Source: CAWBUW01 sp963792075
GTDB taxonomy: Bacteria > Chloroflexota > Anaerolineae > Anaerolineales > UBA4823
Direction of reading: 5' to 3'
DNA length: 64,000 nucleotides
Assembly (NCBI GenBank): GCA_963792075.1
Contig: CAWBUW010000009.1
Span: forward strand, 1 to 64,000
The position numbers and the translations under genes are program-made. The number at the start of each line of letters is the position of its first letter. The stretch's first letter is position 1. The notes below the pieces were generated by a model. It did no database searches. It saw only the letters and a list, made by a program, of their open reading frames with translations, and was not told the origin of the DNA. Of this stretch, positions 1 through 11,800 are shown piece by piece.

Positions 1-38
1 AATTGATCTATATCATGGAACAAACCCTTCCGGGCTGG

Positions 39-44
39 TATAGT
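39..44 (+). promoter_or_regulatory. possible -10 element for the hemerythrin gene
   Basis: The hexamer TATAGT lies 41 bases before the start codon. No convincing -35 partner is visible (TGGAAC at 16-21 is the best at 17 bp spacing). A strong Shine-Dalgarno AAGGAG sits just before the ATG at 86. This is a weak call from position and sequence only. Confidence 0.3.
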
Positions 45-85
45 AGAGGTATAAGGTCAAACCAATCTAAAAAGGAGATGGAAAA

Positions 86-589
86 ATGACAACCTTAACT
101 CAACCCCTACGAGACGAGCACAAAGAACTGATGCCGCATATCGAGACCCTCAAGTCCGCAGGAAATGCGGTCGGTGGAACGCTCACCCAATCCGGTCGCA
201 CCTTGATCGACGAGTCCTACGCATTCCTGACCAAACACCTGCTGCCGCATGCCCACGCGGAGGAAGCCGCGCTCTACCCGGTGGTACAAAAAGTGATGGG
301 CGCACCGGAAGGGACTGCCACCATGAGTCGCGACCATGTCGAGGTCGACCGGCTGACCCAGGAGCTGGCGCAGGCTCGATCCCGGCTTTCGGGAAATGAG
401 ATCACCCCCGAACAAGCGAATGAGCTGCGCCGCCTGCTCTATGGTCTCTATACTTTGGTAAAAGTGCACTTTGCCAAGGAAGAGGAGGTCTACCTGCCCC
501 TTCTGGATGCCAGGTTGACAGCAGAAGAGGCCAAGGCAATGTTTGCAGCCATGGAAACGGCAGCGCACGCAGCAAAGGCCCACGGTTAG
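86..589 (+). CDS. hemerythrin HHE-domain protein
   Basis: A 167-residue cytoplasmic protein with no signal peptide, built as a four-helix bundle of the hemerythrin HHE type. Likely di-iron ligands are visible in family order: His12 in DEHKEL, His51/His55/His57 with Glu59/60 in HLLPHAHAEE, His84, and His128 with Glu132-134 in HFAKEEE. Such proteins bind O2, NO or iron and are often used in sensing or protection against oxidative and nitrosative stress; the exact ligand cannot be read here. The start is set by AAGGAG eight bases upstream. The gene is monocistronic and ends at a long hairpin (594-636) facing the convergent LVIVD gene. Confidence 0.88.
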   Translation: MTTLTQPLRDEHKELMPHIETLKSAGNAVGGTLTQSGRTLIDESYAFLTKHLLPHAHAEEAALYPVVQKVMGAPEGTATMSRDHVEVDRLTQELAQARSRLSGNEITPEQANELRRLLYGLYTLVKVHFAKEEEVYLPLLDARLTAEEAKAMFAAMETAAHAAKAHG

Positions 590-593
590 TTAT

Positions 594-636
594 TTGTTGT
601 TTGTTTGAGCGCCGAAGGCGCTCAAACAAACAACAA
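594..636. terminator. bidirectional hairpin between convergent genes
   Basis: A perfect 20-bp inverted repeat with loop GAA. The T-rich and A-rich outer stem can serve as the U-tract in either direction, so it should end both the hemerythrin gene and the convergent LVIVD gene that stops at 660. Confidence 0.75.
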
Positions 637-659
637 TACAGATCTGACAATCCACCCAC

Positions 660-2687
660 CTAGCGAACCAATAAAGGCAGATATATCCGTTCCAGGGGCT
701 TGATTCTACCCTCCGTGGGGACGATCACCACGCCCGCTTGAGAGTTCGCCAAAAAGATATGGGTATCGGTCATGGCCAAGGATGGTGCATCGCTATCAGG
801 CATTGGAATTTCAACAATTAACTCCGGATTTGAACCAATTGTAATGTCGTAAGCACGCATACGGTAGAATGCGTTCGTGAAAAGAATATTATCTCTTATG
901 TACATTCTAAGCGAACTCGATGTCGAGATCGATTTTACTAATTTAGGATGCGCTTTATCACCGATATCAATTACATCAATTGGAAGATCCACAGTCGCGG
1001 ACCTGGAGACATAAGCGAATTTATCTGTCACCGCTAAACCTGGAGGTCCGTAATTTGAATTGGCAAAAAAACCTATTTCGTGCAGGGTCGTACCTGAGTT
1101 TTCTAATATATGCAGGCCGGCTGAACTTTTGATGTAAATGAACTCATTCTGCACAACCATTTCGGATGCGCTGCTTAATCCGAATGGATAGTAGCTTGTG
1201 GTGGTGGGGGAAATGGGCAAGCTAACATCTATCAATTGGAGTTGTTTATTGGAATTATCAAGGATGAAAAGTGTGCTGCCTTGATGGGACATCAGATAAT
1301 TACATCCGCTTCCGGCCAGTAGGGGAAAACTTCCTTCTGGCGTGATGCTGATTGGGTTACTGATATTAAGAATCTCAATCTGGTCGCATTGACCCAGATA
1401 AGCGTAGTCTCCATTGATGGCCAGAAATCTAGTATGATAAACGAAACGATTATCGTCATAAGCCGGGTAGGAACTGATTTCGCGAAATTCGGGATCGCCC
1501 AGGTCAATAATCCCCAGTCCGTTTTCGCTCTTTGTAAAATATAAGTACGAGCCTTGCTGGATGACTGAATTAACCATTCCATTCGGCTTTAACTTATAAT
1601 ACCCGAAGTTGGTTGGGGTATTCGGACTGGAAATATCTATAACGCATAGGCCAATTAGATCACAAGCTATATAAGCATAGTGGCTGTCTGTTACGATTTC
1701 AATGCTATCCCCGCCAGGATTGATGCCATTGACAGCCTGGGGCTGTGCAGGAATTGAGACGTCAATGATTTCCATTCCTCCTCGCCAGTTCGCTGCGTAA
1801 ATATAATTTCCAGACTTGGAAATGCCATCTCCAGTCCACGCTTTTTCATAAGTACCGGCGAGTGCAGGATGGACAGGATCAGAAATATTTGCAATGACCA
1901 AACCTTTCATGCCGTCTTGCAGGTAAGCGAAGGTTCCTTCAACAATAACATCGTTAATGTCTTCATAACCGGAAAATGAAAGAGAGCCAACCGCGCTGGG
2001 TGCTGCTTTATTGGTTACATCCCATACGGCCAAATTGCCTCCGGCCACGTAGAGATAATCCCCCATGACATCAAAACGGAAAGCAGTTCCCGAAATATAA
2101 GAGGTGCTCACCATGCTCGGGTGAGCACGATCGGTAACGTCTAAGATGGTTAATTGATTATTCCCTTGAAGTAAATAAGCGTAATTGCCCTGGACGCGCA
2201 CAAAATAGGCTGGCGGTTGATTCTCCGGGGAATAATAACCAGTTTCGACCGGCCAGCCAGGGTTTGAAATATCCCAAATGCGCAAACCGGCCTGGCGAGC
2301 AGCGAGATAGGCATACCCTCCATCGACCTCAATGTTGGATATTACGCCTGGCAAAATGGGAGTGCTGCTGGCAACCACAGGGCCGATGGTTTCCATAGCT
2401 GAAATATCCAAAATTAACATTCTCGCGCCCCACCCCATCAATATCAAGTTACCTTGTTTCGCGATACTGGTGACAGAACCGCCAACCTTTCCTGAAGGCA
2501 TAAGCAAATTTCTGTTAATGGATCCACCTGGTGCCGTCAGGGGCGTTCCTATACTGTCAACCAGAGCCTGGCCTGCAATCTCAGAGCGATGAGCTGAAGC
2601 GGAGTGGGCGAATATCGTGAACATCGCCAATAGCAATGGGACCCCAAATGCCAGTACAATCATGCGAGATCGTGTTATTTTTATCAT
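660..2687 (-). CDS. secreted LVIVD-repeat beta-propeller protein
   Basis: About 675 residues. The N-terminus has a basic stretch, a hydrophobic core (VLAFGVPLLLAMFTIF) and an Ala-rich end typical of a Sec signal peptide. The rest is made of repeated 40-50 residue units of the LVIVD type, recognisable by recurring GNYAYL or GDYLYVA followed by LTILDVTD-like strands and xHP or NP turns; these fold as beta-propellers and usually mediate protein or surface contacts. The C-terminus ends IYLPLLVR, a tail I associate with many exported Chloroflexota proteins. I prefer the ATG at 2687, which has GGGGG at workable distance; a GTG at 2702 is also in frame. Function unknown. Confidence 0.8.
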   Translation of the reverse strand: MIKITRSRMIVLAFGVPLLLAMFTIFAHSASAHRSEIAGQALVDSIGTPLTAPGGSINRNLLMPSGKVGGSVTSIAKQGNLILMGWGARMLILDISAMETIGPVVASSTPILPGVISNIEVDGGYAYLAARQAGLRIWDISNPGWPVETGYYSPENQPPAYFVRVQGNYAYLLQGNNQLTILDVTDRAHPSMVSTSYISGTAFRFDVMGDYLYVAGGNLAVWDVTNKAAPSAVGSLSFSGYEDINDVIVEGTFAYLQDGMKGLVIANISDPVHPALAGTYEKAWTGDGISKSGNYIYAANWRGGMEIIDVSIPAQPQAVNGINPGGDSIEIVTDSHYAYIACDLIGLCVIDISSPNTPTNFGYYKLKPNGMVNSVIQQGSYLYFTKSENGLGIIDLGDPEFREISSYPAYDDNRFVYHTRFLAINGDYAYLGQCDQIEILNISNPISITPEGSFPLLAGSGCNYLMSHQGSTLFILDNSNKQLQLIDVSLPISPTTTSYYPFGLSSASEMVVQNEFIYIKSSAGLHILENSGTTLHEIGFFANSNYGPPGLAVTDKFAYVSRSATVDLPIDVIDIGDKAHPKLVKSISTSSSLRMYIRDNILFTNAFYRMRAYDITIGSNPELIVEIPMPDSDAPSLAMTDTHIFLANSQAGVVIVPTEGRIKPLERIYLPLLVR

Positions 2688-2769
2688 TTGCATAACCCCC
2701 ACTATAATTGATCAGATATGCTGTGGTATGAAAATTATACTCCAAAAATTTAATTTTCGGATCGATGCT

Positions 2770-2835
2770 AAGCCCGTCCCACCAACGCGGCCAAAAACCG
2801 CCTGAAGTTGAATGCCTTCCCCGAGAGCAGCGTCT
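2770..2835. repeat. 66-bp direct repeat, left copy (ABC permease 3' end remnant)
   Basis: This segment matches 12718-12783 at about 62 of 66 positions. The right copy encodes the last codons of the ABC permease (FRRFLAALVGRA) and its stop. The left copy is a non-functional remnant. The stop codon of the giant gene (2834-2836) is formed at the edge of this repeat, so the giant gene is bracketed by the two copies. Confidence 0.85.
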
Positions 2836-5800
2836 AGGGCTGTACAAGAATGGACGGCAGGAAGGTCTTCAGCGCCGGAGCCAGGTCTATCCGAAGCGCC
2901 AGCCGGTTATCCCAAGCCACAAACGGCCGCATGACCTGGTTGCCGATGCGGAAAATCACGGTGCGACCCTCCAGCCCGCAGGCGGCCGTGCCATCCGCGG
3001 CGGCCATCACCTTGATCACATACACCACCTGGCCATCCTGCAGTTGGGTTGTTCCTGATCCGCACACCGTGTTCCCCACCAGCGCTTCAACCAACAACCC
3101 GGGCAGCACCGGGCTGGCGCCCAAAGAAATCACCTGGCCGTACAGCGTTGCCGGCGGTGCGACCGAAGCGCCGGCCAGCGGCCGTGAAGCCGCGCCCGAG
3201 TTCAGGTAAAGCGTCGTGGTCAGGGTGCCACCCAGGTGCAGCCAATAAGTACGGCTGTACTGCAGCTCATGCAGGTCGACGACCCAATCCGGAGCGCCCG
3301 GAGCGTAAATATGCCAGGGATTGGCCACGTCCTGCGGCCGGTTTTCATACACAACCGTATACTGTCCGTCCACGGAGGCCAGCGCTTGAGTTACAGGCTG
3401 CGTTTCCTGGATGAAATAGGGCACCAGGTTCCACCCCGGCTGCAGCGTTAATTCCAGGGCTGAAAAGATGGCATACAGACCTTCCCCCTGCACCGGCGCC
3501 GATACCGTGTTTTCCACGGCATCCAGCAAGCTATCTAAAGGCTGCCAGCTCGCGGTGGTCGGGTTGTAGTAATACAGGCGCAGCCAGCCCTCTTCGCCTG
3601 GCGGCACCTGTGCGCCCACGTAGTGGTAGTTGAGCGAAGCACCGGTGAGGGACGGCGCATTGGGCGAGGCAACCAAACGGTACGCCTGCCCGATCACCTT
3701 GCGGCCTGGGGGCGGTGTTGGCAGGTGGGTGACAGCCTGCAGGGCATAAAATTCGCCCTGGGGAAAGTCCAAATCGCCGTACAGGATCACCTGCCCATCT
3801 TTGGAGATTGCCGCGCCATAATGGGAAAGCATGGGCGCACCTTCTACGTCAATGATATCGCCCGGGTTACCGCCCAAGGAAAAATCGGATACGACTTCAC
3901 GGCGCGGAGCGGCTTCGTCGACCCAGGCGTGCACGCTGCCGGAGTACGACGCCAGCTCAAAGGTGCCCGTATAAACGCCCCCGGCCCAGGCCAGCGCCTG
4001 CGCGCTGCCTGCCAGGCTGTGCTGGGGATACAGGCGGGCATATACGGCCAATCCCTCTGGCAACCCGCCTAAAGTAATCGTTACCGTATTGGTGTTGACC
4101 GGCGTCACCAACAGGTCCGGCTGCCAGGAGGGCGTGTCGTACACCTGCAGCGTGCGGTTGGTGGCATCGACGACTTTGCATCCCATCCGGCCGGCATCCA
4201 GGTCAAACAGGCACACCCGGTCGCCGGCTGCGGCGCCGCGCGCCAGCACCCTCCCCAACACCGGACGGCCCAGGTCCACCAGGTAATCCTGCTGGAACAG
4301 GAAGGCGCGTGCTGTGCTGCTCGCTTCGGGAAATTCCGGCGCCAGGTAAAAGCTGGGGTCCGCCAGCGCTTCGATGGGATCGGGCAGCGGAGCAAGCTCG
4401 ATTTGCGTGACCTCCAAAGGCAGAGTCAGCGGACCGGCCAGTTGTGAAATTGGATCCAGCCAGGGATAGAACTGCCCAATCGTTTGCCAGTCCCAGCGCC
4501 CGGTCGACAGGTTCGCCAGGGAAGCAGCGCATCCCGTGGACCAACCCTCAGCAGAATGAAACTCGTCATAGGGATCGTCCTCCCGGTAGGGGTCGGCCAT
4601 GACACCGCTGCAAGTGTTGATCTTCACCACCCTGCCATCCACCAGGCCCAGGTAATTATCGTCCAGGTAAAACAGGTAGTGGCCCAGCTCATGCGCCAGC
4701 GTACGCGGCCAATCGTCGCCCAGGTCAACCCCCGCGTCCCCGTAGCGATTCCAGGTGGCGCCCATATTCACCTGGCCCGGGTAATAAGTTATGTTGGGGC
4801 TGCCCGCATCGAGCTTAACGCTGCCCGTGACGCCCCCCTGCGTGGCATTGGGCCGCAGCCGGTTCGAAGCGTAGATGCGCACATCGGCCTCATCCCAGGC
4901 GGTGCGAGCCGGGGAAAGCGTGACCTTGCCCAGCGCAGCCTGGCCATTCGTCCAATCAAATAAGAGCTGCGAGACGCGCTGCAATTGATGCGTTAACTGC
5001 GTCAGGTAAGCCGGATCGTAGCGCGCATCCCATTCCAGCGAAACCGCTAAATCATACAGGATCAATGGGTTGTCCGCGCTGACTTCAAGGACCTGCTGGC
5101 CGCCGCCAGCGTACGGGGTCATGACCAAGCCATTCTCATCCGGCGCCGCGCTGGAATAATACACGGTGTAGCCCTCCTGCGGCCGGGCCACAGCCGGATA
5201 CAGCGCGGCCAGGCGATCCCCTACAGCCAGCACCCCGCGCCCCTGCAAATACCCGCTGGCGTCGGTGCGATAAGGCGTATTTGAGCTATCCATCAGGGCG
5301 GTACCGCTGTGCCGGTTAACCGGCACACGATAAACCAGGGCGGAGGCTACCGGCTGGCCCTGGTAAAGTACTTTCACCTGGGCGCCGCGCACCCGGAAGG
5401 GATAGGTCTGGGCAGAGACAAAAGGCCGCTCATACGGACCGGGCACACCATCCGGAAAGGCGGATGGATCGGGCATGGCGATCAGGCGGAAAACTACCTG
5501 GTCGCTGCTGCCAAACATGCCGCTGCCAAAAACGTCCCAGGTGAACGTGTAGGTCGTTCCCCCCGGCCACGCGCTCCCGGCCAGGCCGGCTACCTGCGTA
5601 TCCGCGGTGGGTTCAGCGGGCTGCCAATCTCCGCCGCCGTTCAAAGAATAAAAACCGCGCACCGTCCAGACGTCCTGGTTCTCGTCGAACAGGGTATAGA
5701 GGATCGGGATCGTGCCATCGCTGCGTATGCCGGGCAGCGCAAAAAAGTTCGCCGGGGCCAGCGCTTGCGAGGATTGGCTATTGAAGGTAGGCACGGCCTC

Positions 5801-8800
5801 ACTGCTGTTCAGGGCAAGCTTAACGCCTGCGGGTTGCGATCCGGGATGGAATACAGGGGAGGGGTAGCGCCCATTCCAAAAAACGCGCAAGTAATTATCC
5901 AAAGCTGTATTGCCATTGGGCAAACCCAGGTTTCCACCCATGACCATATCCAGGTCACCATCGCCATCCAGGTCTCCCCAGGCAGCCGCCCGTATTTCAA
6001 CATCGCCACCCGTACCGGCGGCAGTCCACGCAACCTGCGCGGTGGTTTGCAGCATGCCTCCCTGGTTCAGGTACAACCGGGTTGGGGCTGCCATCCCGCC
6101 CCAGGTGCTTTCACCGTTGGCGGCCAACAGATCCAAATCCCCATCGCCATCCGCATCCCCCCAGGCCAGCATAAAGGTTCTGTCCAGGTCGCCGGATAAC
6201 CAGGACGGCTCTGCATCCAGCGAGCCAGTGTGATTCAAATACACCCGGCTCTGGCGCCCAAAGGTAGAGGCGGCCAGGTCGAGCAGCCCATCGCCGTTCA
6301 TATCCCCCCAGGCCAGGGAGCTAAAACCGGTTGACCCGGAAGTCCAAACCGGCTCGGGCTCAAAAACATCGTTATCCAAAGGGCCGCCGGTGTTGCGATA
6401 GATGCGCGCCGGCTGCGCCCAATTGGAAACTGCCAGGTCCAGATCCCCATCATTATCCATATCTCCCCAGGCTAACTGAGTGGTATTCCGGTCCGGATGT
6501 ACGTCTTGCCAGGCTGGAACCGGCTGCAATACGCCCGCCTGATTCTCAAAAAGCAGGTTGGGAGCCAGCCATACCCCTGCGGCCAGATCCAGGTCGCCAT
6601 CGCCATCCGCATCTCCCCAGGCAACACTGGTGGGGTCAGTAGCCAGCGTGTAGCTGAAAACAGGGGTAGTCCCCAGGCTGCCTGCCAGGTTGGCATACAC
6701 GAGCACTTTCTTTTGTGCGTAGTTTGCGCTGGCCAGGTCCAGGTAGCCATCGCCGTTCATATCCCCCCAGGCCAGGCCCTTCGAGCCATCATCCTGAGTC
6801 CAGGTGGTATCCAGAACAAAGCCTGCGCCGGTATTCCGGTACAGCTCGGTAGGTCTGTTTACGCCGTTACCCACTGCCAGGTCCAGGTCACCATCATTAT
6901 CCACGTCCCCCAGGGCTAAGGCGGTCGCAAACCCCTGGCCGCCGCTCAGCCAACTGGCGCTTGCCGGAAAATGCGGCAGATCGTTGCGGTAAATAATTCC
7001 CACGCCTCCGTCTGCCGCCACCAGGTCCAGGTCGCCATCGCCATCCGCATCCCCCCAGGCTATCCGATGCACGGTATGGTAAGAACCGGCGTGCCAGGCC
7101 GGGATATCGCCCAAAGCAACGCCATTATTAACATACACTTTCGTCTGCAAATCGTAACTGGTGCCTACTGCCAGGTCCAGGTCGCCATCCCCATCCGCGT
7201 CCCCCCAGGCTACCGAATAGCCCAGAACCATGTTTTCATCCGAGTAGGGAGGCTCCCATTTCCAGGATGCCTCCCAGAAATTCGAGGCGGATATTCCCCC
7301 GCTGCCGTCATTATAATAAACCCTCACAGGCGAGTACGCATTCCGCACGACCGCCAGGTCCGGATAACCGTCGCCGTTCATATCCCCCCAGGCCCTGCCC
7401 TCCGGTAGGGTATAAGGCTCATTGTATAAAGTCCAGAAGAATACCAGGGAGGTTCCTGTATTCCGATATAAGCTCAACGTATGTGCATATCCGCCCGCCA
7501 AGATTTTGGTTTGCAGATCGAGGAGACCATCTTGATCCACATCGACCCACCCTACCCAATAACCCTGCGAGCTTCCGGCCATGCCAGACCAGGCCGGGCT
7601 GCTTGCCAGCACCCCGTTGTCGTTCAGGTATACCTGAACACCGGCGCAGGCCGGGTTTCCCTGGCAATTAAGTCCCACGGCCAGGTCCAAGAAGCCATCC
7701 CCATTCATATCGCCCCAGGCGCGCGTAATCACATTGGGCACCGGATTGGTGTAACTCAGCGCCGTTTGATAGCCCAGCGCAGCTCCCAGGCTGCGATAAA
7801 CCCCGCCGGTGACTTCCAGGTCTAAATACCCATCCTTGTCCACGTCTGCCAATTGCGTAATTACAGCCGGCAGCGTGAGGGCCGGCTCGGACTCGAGCTG
7901 GCCATTCTGGCTGCGGTAGATGCGCTTCCCTAAAACCAGGTCCAGATCGCCATCCAGGTCAAGGTCACCCCAGACCATCGATCCACCTTCCCCGTCCCCG
8001 CTGGTCCAGGCCGGCCATTCCGTCAGTCCCGTCGGGTTCCCCGCAGAACGAGCCGGCGCGACAAACAAGGTCAAAGCGCCGGCCACCAGCAGCGCTGAGA
8101 GCAGTAAGCTCAGCCCGAGATAACGCCAGCCGGGGTGGTTAAGGGACAAATACCGGTGATGCCCGGGCAAATTGATTAACGTTTCCATGAGTTCCTCCAC
8201 AACCATTTCATTTACTATTCCGGCTGCCGCCAACAACTCCCGGTGACTGCGAATGTTCTGCAAAAAAGCCTGCTGCAGCGCCGGATCGCGGATGCACCCG
8301 GCCTGCTCCTGCAGTCGCCCCACCGCCTGCTGTAATAGTGGTGCGGCGCGCCCGTCCCCACAACCCTGCAGCACCTCAATACAGGCCCAATATACGCGGA
8401 AAGGCTCTTCCATCCCCAGCGGGCCTTTCTCTTCCAGGGCCACCAGCACCGGCTCCGCCTGGGCCAGGGCTGCCGCCGCGTCACCCTGCGCCAGCCTGGC
8501 GCGCGCCAACCCGCTGCGGGCCTCCAAGGCCGGCTCCGAGTCGCCGCTCGCCTCGCGCAGGGCAATCGCCTGCCGGTAGGAATCTTCCGCCAGGGAAAGC
8601 TCGCCCAGATCGTGGTAGGCATACCCCTGCCAGGTCAGGATCTCCGCCTGTGTAGACAGCTCTTTCAACTCACAGGCCAGCGCCAGCGCCTGCTGGCAGT
8701 ACATCACAGCCTGTTGGTTTTCCCCCTGGTGATGCGCCAGCAAGCCCAGGCCGGAGAGCATCACCGCCTGGAAATTACGCAGGCCCAGCTCATTGGCAAT

Positions 8801-11800
8801 CGCCAGCGCCTGCTCCAGGCACTCGCGCCCACGCTCGAACAGGCCCTGTCGTTTGAAATTTAGCCCGATGTTGTTCAAGGTCAGGCTGACGCCGCGCTGC
8901 TGCCGGATTTCGCGCCGCATGGCCAGCGCCTGTTCCAGGTAAAGTCCGGCGAGCGCATAATCCCCCCGGCGCGAAGCCAGCGATCCCAGGTTGCCCAGCA
9001 GGATCGCCTCTCCCTCTCGGTGGCCGATCTCGCGTTTGATTTGCAGCGCGCGTTCAAAACATTCCTGCGCATCGCTATGATCACCCGCCTGGTCGTGCAG
9101 CGCGCCCAGCCCAATCAGCGCCTTGCCTTCGCCGTTCAAATCGCCCGCCTGGTGGTAGATTTCCTGCGCGGCGCGGTAATACTGCCGCCCCTCCTGGATG
9201 GCTCCCCGGCGCAGCGCCAGGATGCCCAGGTTCACCAGGCAGTCACCTTCCAGCGAAGGCAGGGCCAAGGATTGCGCCAGCGCTAAAGCCCGGTCCAGTT
9301 GCCCCTTCGCCGGCTCCGCTTGATCCAAATTCCACAGCGCCCGGCCCCACTGGAGATGAGCCTGCGACTGCACCTGCACATCCTCCGCTTTTTGAGCAAA
9401 CCAGATCGCCCGCTCCAGCAAAACGATCGCCCGGCGATAGTCGCTGGTCGCCTCGGCATAGGCCGCCTGGCGCAAAGTAGCATACGCCTGCTTGTGATCA
9501 TCCCGTAAATCTTGAGCGAACAGGGCAAGCTCAGCCAAATCCACCTGCTGTGCGTCGCGCTTGCCCAGCAGCGCATAGATTTTCTCGCGCAGCACCAGGG
9601 CCTCAAAGCGCTCGCTGTGCGCCGCCTCTGGCAGCAGCTCGAACACGCGTGCCAGGTACGCCAATGCTTCAGCGTTGGCGTAATGCGCGGCTGCCTGCTC
9701 GCCGGCTTTCCAGGCATAGAAGCGCTCCTTCTCAGCCACTTCTGCCCGCCGGTAATGGTAGGCCAGGGCGTGATATACGCCGCTCAACGCCGCGCGGCGG
9801 GTCATTTCGTACCACTCGGCCACGGTGCGATGCAGCATCCGGCGCTGGGTATAAAGCAGCATGCCGTAGGCCACTTCCTGCAAAACGTTGTGCTTGAAGC
9901 GCCAGCGCGGCTCCGGTTCAGGGCTCTCCAACAGCACAAAGCCACGCTTTTCCAGATCCACTAAATGCAGATGAAGCACGTCCGGCGCCAGGTGCAGCGG
10001 ATGAATGGCGCCCAGCAGCGCTTCGTCGAAGGATCTTCCTGCCACGCTGGCAGCCTTGAGGATCGTATTGGATACTTCCTCCAAACGATCCAGGCGCGCC
10101 AGCATCACTCCCTGGATCAACTCCGGCAGCTTCAACGCGCTCGCCTCCACCCCTACCAGCTTCCAATGGCCTTCCACGTTTTGCAGGCGGCCAACCTGGT
10201 TGATCTCTTCAGCCAGCGCTTCAACAAACAAAGGGTTTCCCTGCGAGCGTTCCTGAATCAACGCCAGGATTTCCGCAGGGGCTTCGCCTCCCAGGCGATC
10301 CAACACCATCTCCTGCACCGCTTCTGGCGCCAACAAATCCAGGTCTAACCGGTGGTGCCACATCAATCCTTCCAGCCCCTCCAGCAGCGGCTTCCCACTC
10401 TCCAGCTTGCGCTGGCTGGCAACCAGCAGCAGCTTGGCAGCCGACAGGCGCCCCGCCACCGCCACGATCAAGGCCAATGAAGATGAGTCCATCCAATGGC
10501 CATCTTCCAGGAGCAGCAGCACCGGCTGCTGCGCGGCCAGCATCAACAACAGGTCGCACAGTAAAGCAAACAAAGATTTTTGCCGCAAAGCGGCATCGAA
10601 CCCCGCCGTCACCGGTGTATCCGGCATCTCCAGCCCCAACACGTCCCCGAACAAGGGTAAGCGGGATTGCCAGGCGGGATTGAGCCATTGCACGGTCATC
10701 TGCATGTGTAAGATCTGCTGCGCCGCGGGCCAGGCAGATTGCAGCCCAAATACTGAGCGCAAGATTTCCCGCCAGGGGTAATAAGGCAAGCTCTGGAATG
10801 AATTTGTGCCTGCCCCCATCAGCACGCGCACCCCCAAGGACTGGGCGCGCTGGACCAGCTCAACCGCCAGCCGGCTCTTACCGGCGCCCGGCTCGCCTCG
10901 GATGCACAGCACCCCGCCCGTTCCGCTCACCAGCGCCTGAAGCTGCGCCTCCACCTGCGCCATTTCGGCCCCGCGCCCCACCAGCTTACCGGTCGGCGCC
11001 ACCTGCTGGAGCACCGGCAGCGGCGCCACGGGAGTGCCGACCGGGACCGGCTCGAATTTGCCCTTGACCACAAAACCCGAGAACCGGTGAAAAGAAAAAC
11101 GTTTTTGAGCAGCTTTGATGACAGCCTGGCTGACCAGGATCTGGCCCGGCTGGCAGGCGGCCATTAACCGCGCCGAGGCATTCACTTCATCGCCCATCAG
11201 CGTATATCCCCGTCGCTGGCCGGCGCCTAAGGCCCCTGCATATACCTGCCCGCGCGTCATCCCAATGACTTGATCGGTAATAAAATCCAACCCGCGCGCC
11301 GCGTTCTGAAGCTCCAGCGCCCAACCCACCGCCCGCGCCTCCAAATCTTCGTGCGCTACCGGCGCACCAAAAAGCACATGCGCCACGCTGCCCTTATCTC
11401 CATAATCCAGGCGCACCATACTACCGCCAAACTGCACGGCCAGGCGCTGCACGGTGCGCACGTAAACATCCAGCTTGCGTTCCGCTTCCGAGTCGGATTG
11501 GTAATCTAACCCGTCAAAGCGCACAAAAGCGCTCACCACCGGCCGCAGCTCGGCGAGGAAATTTTCACTCTGCACAGCCAGCCAGTTATAGAGATCCGGC
11601 GGGAAAAAAGGCTGCAAGATGCTGGCCTGGAGTTCCTGCGGGTCAAACGCCAGGCCGGCCGCTAAGATCGGCGACTGATCCCGGGTTACAGATTCCAGTA
11701 CAGAATATCCCTGCCGGTTGGCGCTCCAGGTAGCAGCCGTCCCGGCCATCTCAACCACCTCGGACGCACAAACCACTTCCCCCTTCTCTGCCTGGTGTTC

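Noticed and set aside
3623..6199. Plus-strand frames of 100-300 codons opposite the giant gene
   Set aside because: Shadows of FG-GAP and beta-rich coding sequence; no ribosome sites and no domain.
5900..8000. Regularly spaced repeated DNA (GATCCCCATCGCCATCC-type blocks about every 180-220 bases), at first sight like a tandem or CRISPR-like array
   Set aside because: The repeats encode the FG-GAP/VCBS units of the giant protein in frame; spacers are coding and unequal in length. No CRISPR array is present anywhere in the window.
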